Source: Lineus longissimus (taxonomy: Eukaryota; Nemertea; Pilidiophora; Heteronemertea; Lineidae). Taken from it: a stretch of 64,000 bases of DNA. The translations under genes and the position numbers were made by a program. Each line of letters opens with the position of its first letter. Position 1 is the stretch's first letter. The notes under the pieces were generated by a model. It was not told where the DNA came from. It was given only the letters and a program-made list of their open reading frames with translations, and searched no databases. Of this stretch, positions 63,000 to 64,000 are shown piece after piece. The DNA is taken from contig NC_088310.1 in NCBI RefSeq assembly GCF_910592395.1, positions 10,733,501 through 10,797,500 of the forward strand, in the 5' to 3' direction.

Positions 63000-63951
63000 G
63001 GACTTACTGGACTTTGCGCAACGAAACGAAACGAGCGAAATGGGGGAGCGACCGTTATGTTTTACCCCGGTACGTCACGATCGATACATGGTATCCGTCA
63101 CCAGTATGGATGTGTTTTCCATTATGAATACGTGTTTTTAAAAATCAAAATCATGAATTTCCTTTCCATTAGAAGAAAACGATGACGACGTTTTAGTTTA
63201 GGAGCCTAAGTTTTTTGGTCCCAATTGCCAAAAATGGCTGAAAAGTCGATTCACCGGTCACAAATGGTCGAAAATGACCCCCAAAACTACAGACCCCCAA
63301 CCTGGTAATTATCACGGTCAGCCCACAACAAAATTTCTATGGTTTGAAGATCTAACCCCGGGCTGTATTATCTGCCGGAAATTGATTTTCATCGGCACGT
63401 CTGGGAAAAATCTATGGGGCGCTAAACTTGACCAATTCAACTTTTTAATGCATTAGCAATTTGATAATAAATGTAGTGTGTACCCGTATTCGCTTGAGGT
63501 CTGGACTTAAAACTTTATTTACAAATTCACACCAAATTTCGTTTCAAAATTATTCTTTGTTTGGCACCAGGGGGCGTAGTGCAAAAAATATGAAACAGAC
63601 GATACGGCCCGTAGTTTTGTTGATACGAATCGTTTCCTGTATGGCCGTTACAAGCCGTTGTCTGAATATGATGTGAAGCTGTTTACCGTTCAATGCTGCT
63701 CCCTCTGACGCTGTACCCGCAAATGTTCAATGAAAAAAATGCTGACAATGACTTACACGGCTTGTTCGCATCGTAAACATAGTGGTACCCGGGTTAACTG
63801 TCTTTGCGTTTGGCCTAATTTTACAACGATTACTCCCCATGTAACCACGATCTAGGATGGACAGGCTGTGTATTATGAATAGGAAAAGTCACCTAGGGAC
63901 CGTTGCGTAGAATACTTTTTTGGCCAAATATTGCGCAAAGTCCAGTAAGCC
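63000..63951. repeat. Possible inverted-repeat element with 21-22-bp ends
   Basis: GGACTTACTGGACTTTGCGCAA at 63000-63021 is matched, with one mismatch, by the reverse complement of 63931-63951. A MITE-like element of about 950 bp would fit. No target duplication was seen. Confidence 0.45.
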
Positions 63952-64000
63952 TAAAGAATGTGCTGGAGACAGACATGAAAAGGATACTCAGTGACTTTTA

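Larger units (their letters stand above)
60957..64000. other. Upstream region of the kinase-like gene, repeats
   Basis: I found no secure coding exon. A 38-nt candidate exon on the minus strand near 61532-61570 has good splice signals (TTTTCAG and GTGAGT) but no recognisable peptide. Repeats at 61060-61240, 61790-62787 and 63000-63951 are listed separately. Confidence 0.45.

Overview
The window is animal genomic DNA, most likely from a marine invertebrate. The reasons are a split ethanolamine/choline-kinase-like gene with GT-AG introns at the right end, a complete Maverick/Polinton virus-like transposon, BEL/Pao and Ty3/Gypsy elements, and repeat termini of a kind common in marine invertebrates. 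I cannot name the species. About 50 of the 64 kb is nested mobile DNA.

Layout. (1) 1-1431: non-coding flank ending in a promoter-like cluster (TTCTAGAA, CCAAT and CACGTG motifs). (2) 1432-16776: a minus-strand BEL/Pao retrotransposon with about 99% identical 926/927-bp LTRs and a GTGTT target duplication. Its gag-pol is broken by two frameshifts and a stop, and it is split between RNase H and integrase by a plus-strand, structurally intact Mag-like Gypsy element (6686-11567; identical 146-bp LTRs, GAATC duplication, one 1341-codon gag-pol ORF). (3) 16777-18222: no gene seen. (4) 18223-38940: a ~2-kb repeat, here called R (copy R1), interrupted by an 18.66-kb Polinton (18306-36968; 275-bp TIRs, 6-bp AAAATG duplication). 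R2 at 48313-50334 retains the uninterrupted site. (5) 38952-51937: a second Gypsy element (minus strand, ~1.56-kb LTRs, ATAG duplication) whose pol is decayed but which keeps an intact extra ORF after integrase; R2 lies in its leader. (6) 51938-64000: host DNA with five kinase exons on the minus strand, a nuclear-receptor-half-site-rich tandem repeat and several 14-20-nt C or G homopolymers.

The Polinton encodes a virus-like set: protein-primed family B DNA polymerase, DDE integrase, packaging ATPase, double-jelly-roll major capsid protein and penton-type minor capsid protein. It also encodes a second protein with a penton-like C-terminal tail, an HNH endonuclease, a candidate VLTF3-like late transcription factor and several membrane or hydrophobic proteins. 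I found no adenain-type protease. Most genes start at an A/T-rich (AATTA)AATG context, and integrase and ATPase start divergently 4 bp apart.

The most unusual signal is a roughly 30-bp palindromic module repeated about 15-18 times only inside the Polinton. It is two triloop hairpins (GAGC-NNN-GCTC and GGAC-NNN-GTCC). It lies both between genes and in frame inside essential genes, and its stems show compensatory changes. It resembles in concept the protein-embedded palindromic elements of Rickettsia. A second strong signal is the accessory ORF of Gypsy-2: two classical C2H2 zinc fingers, a CtBP-type PLDLT motif, and a good 3' splice site plus Kozak context just before its ATG.
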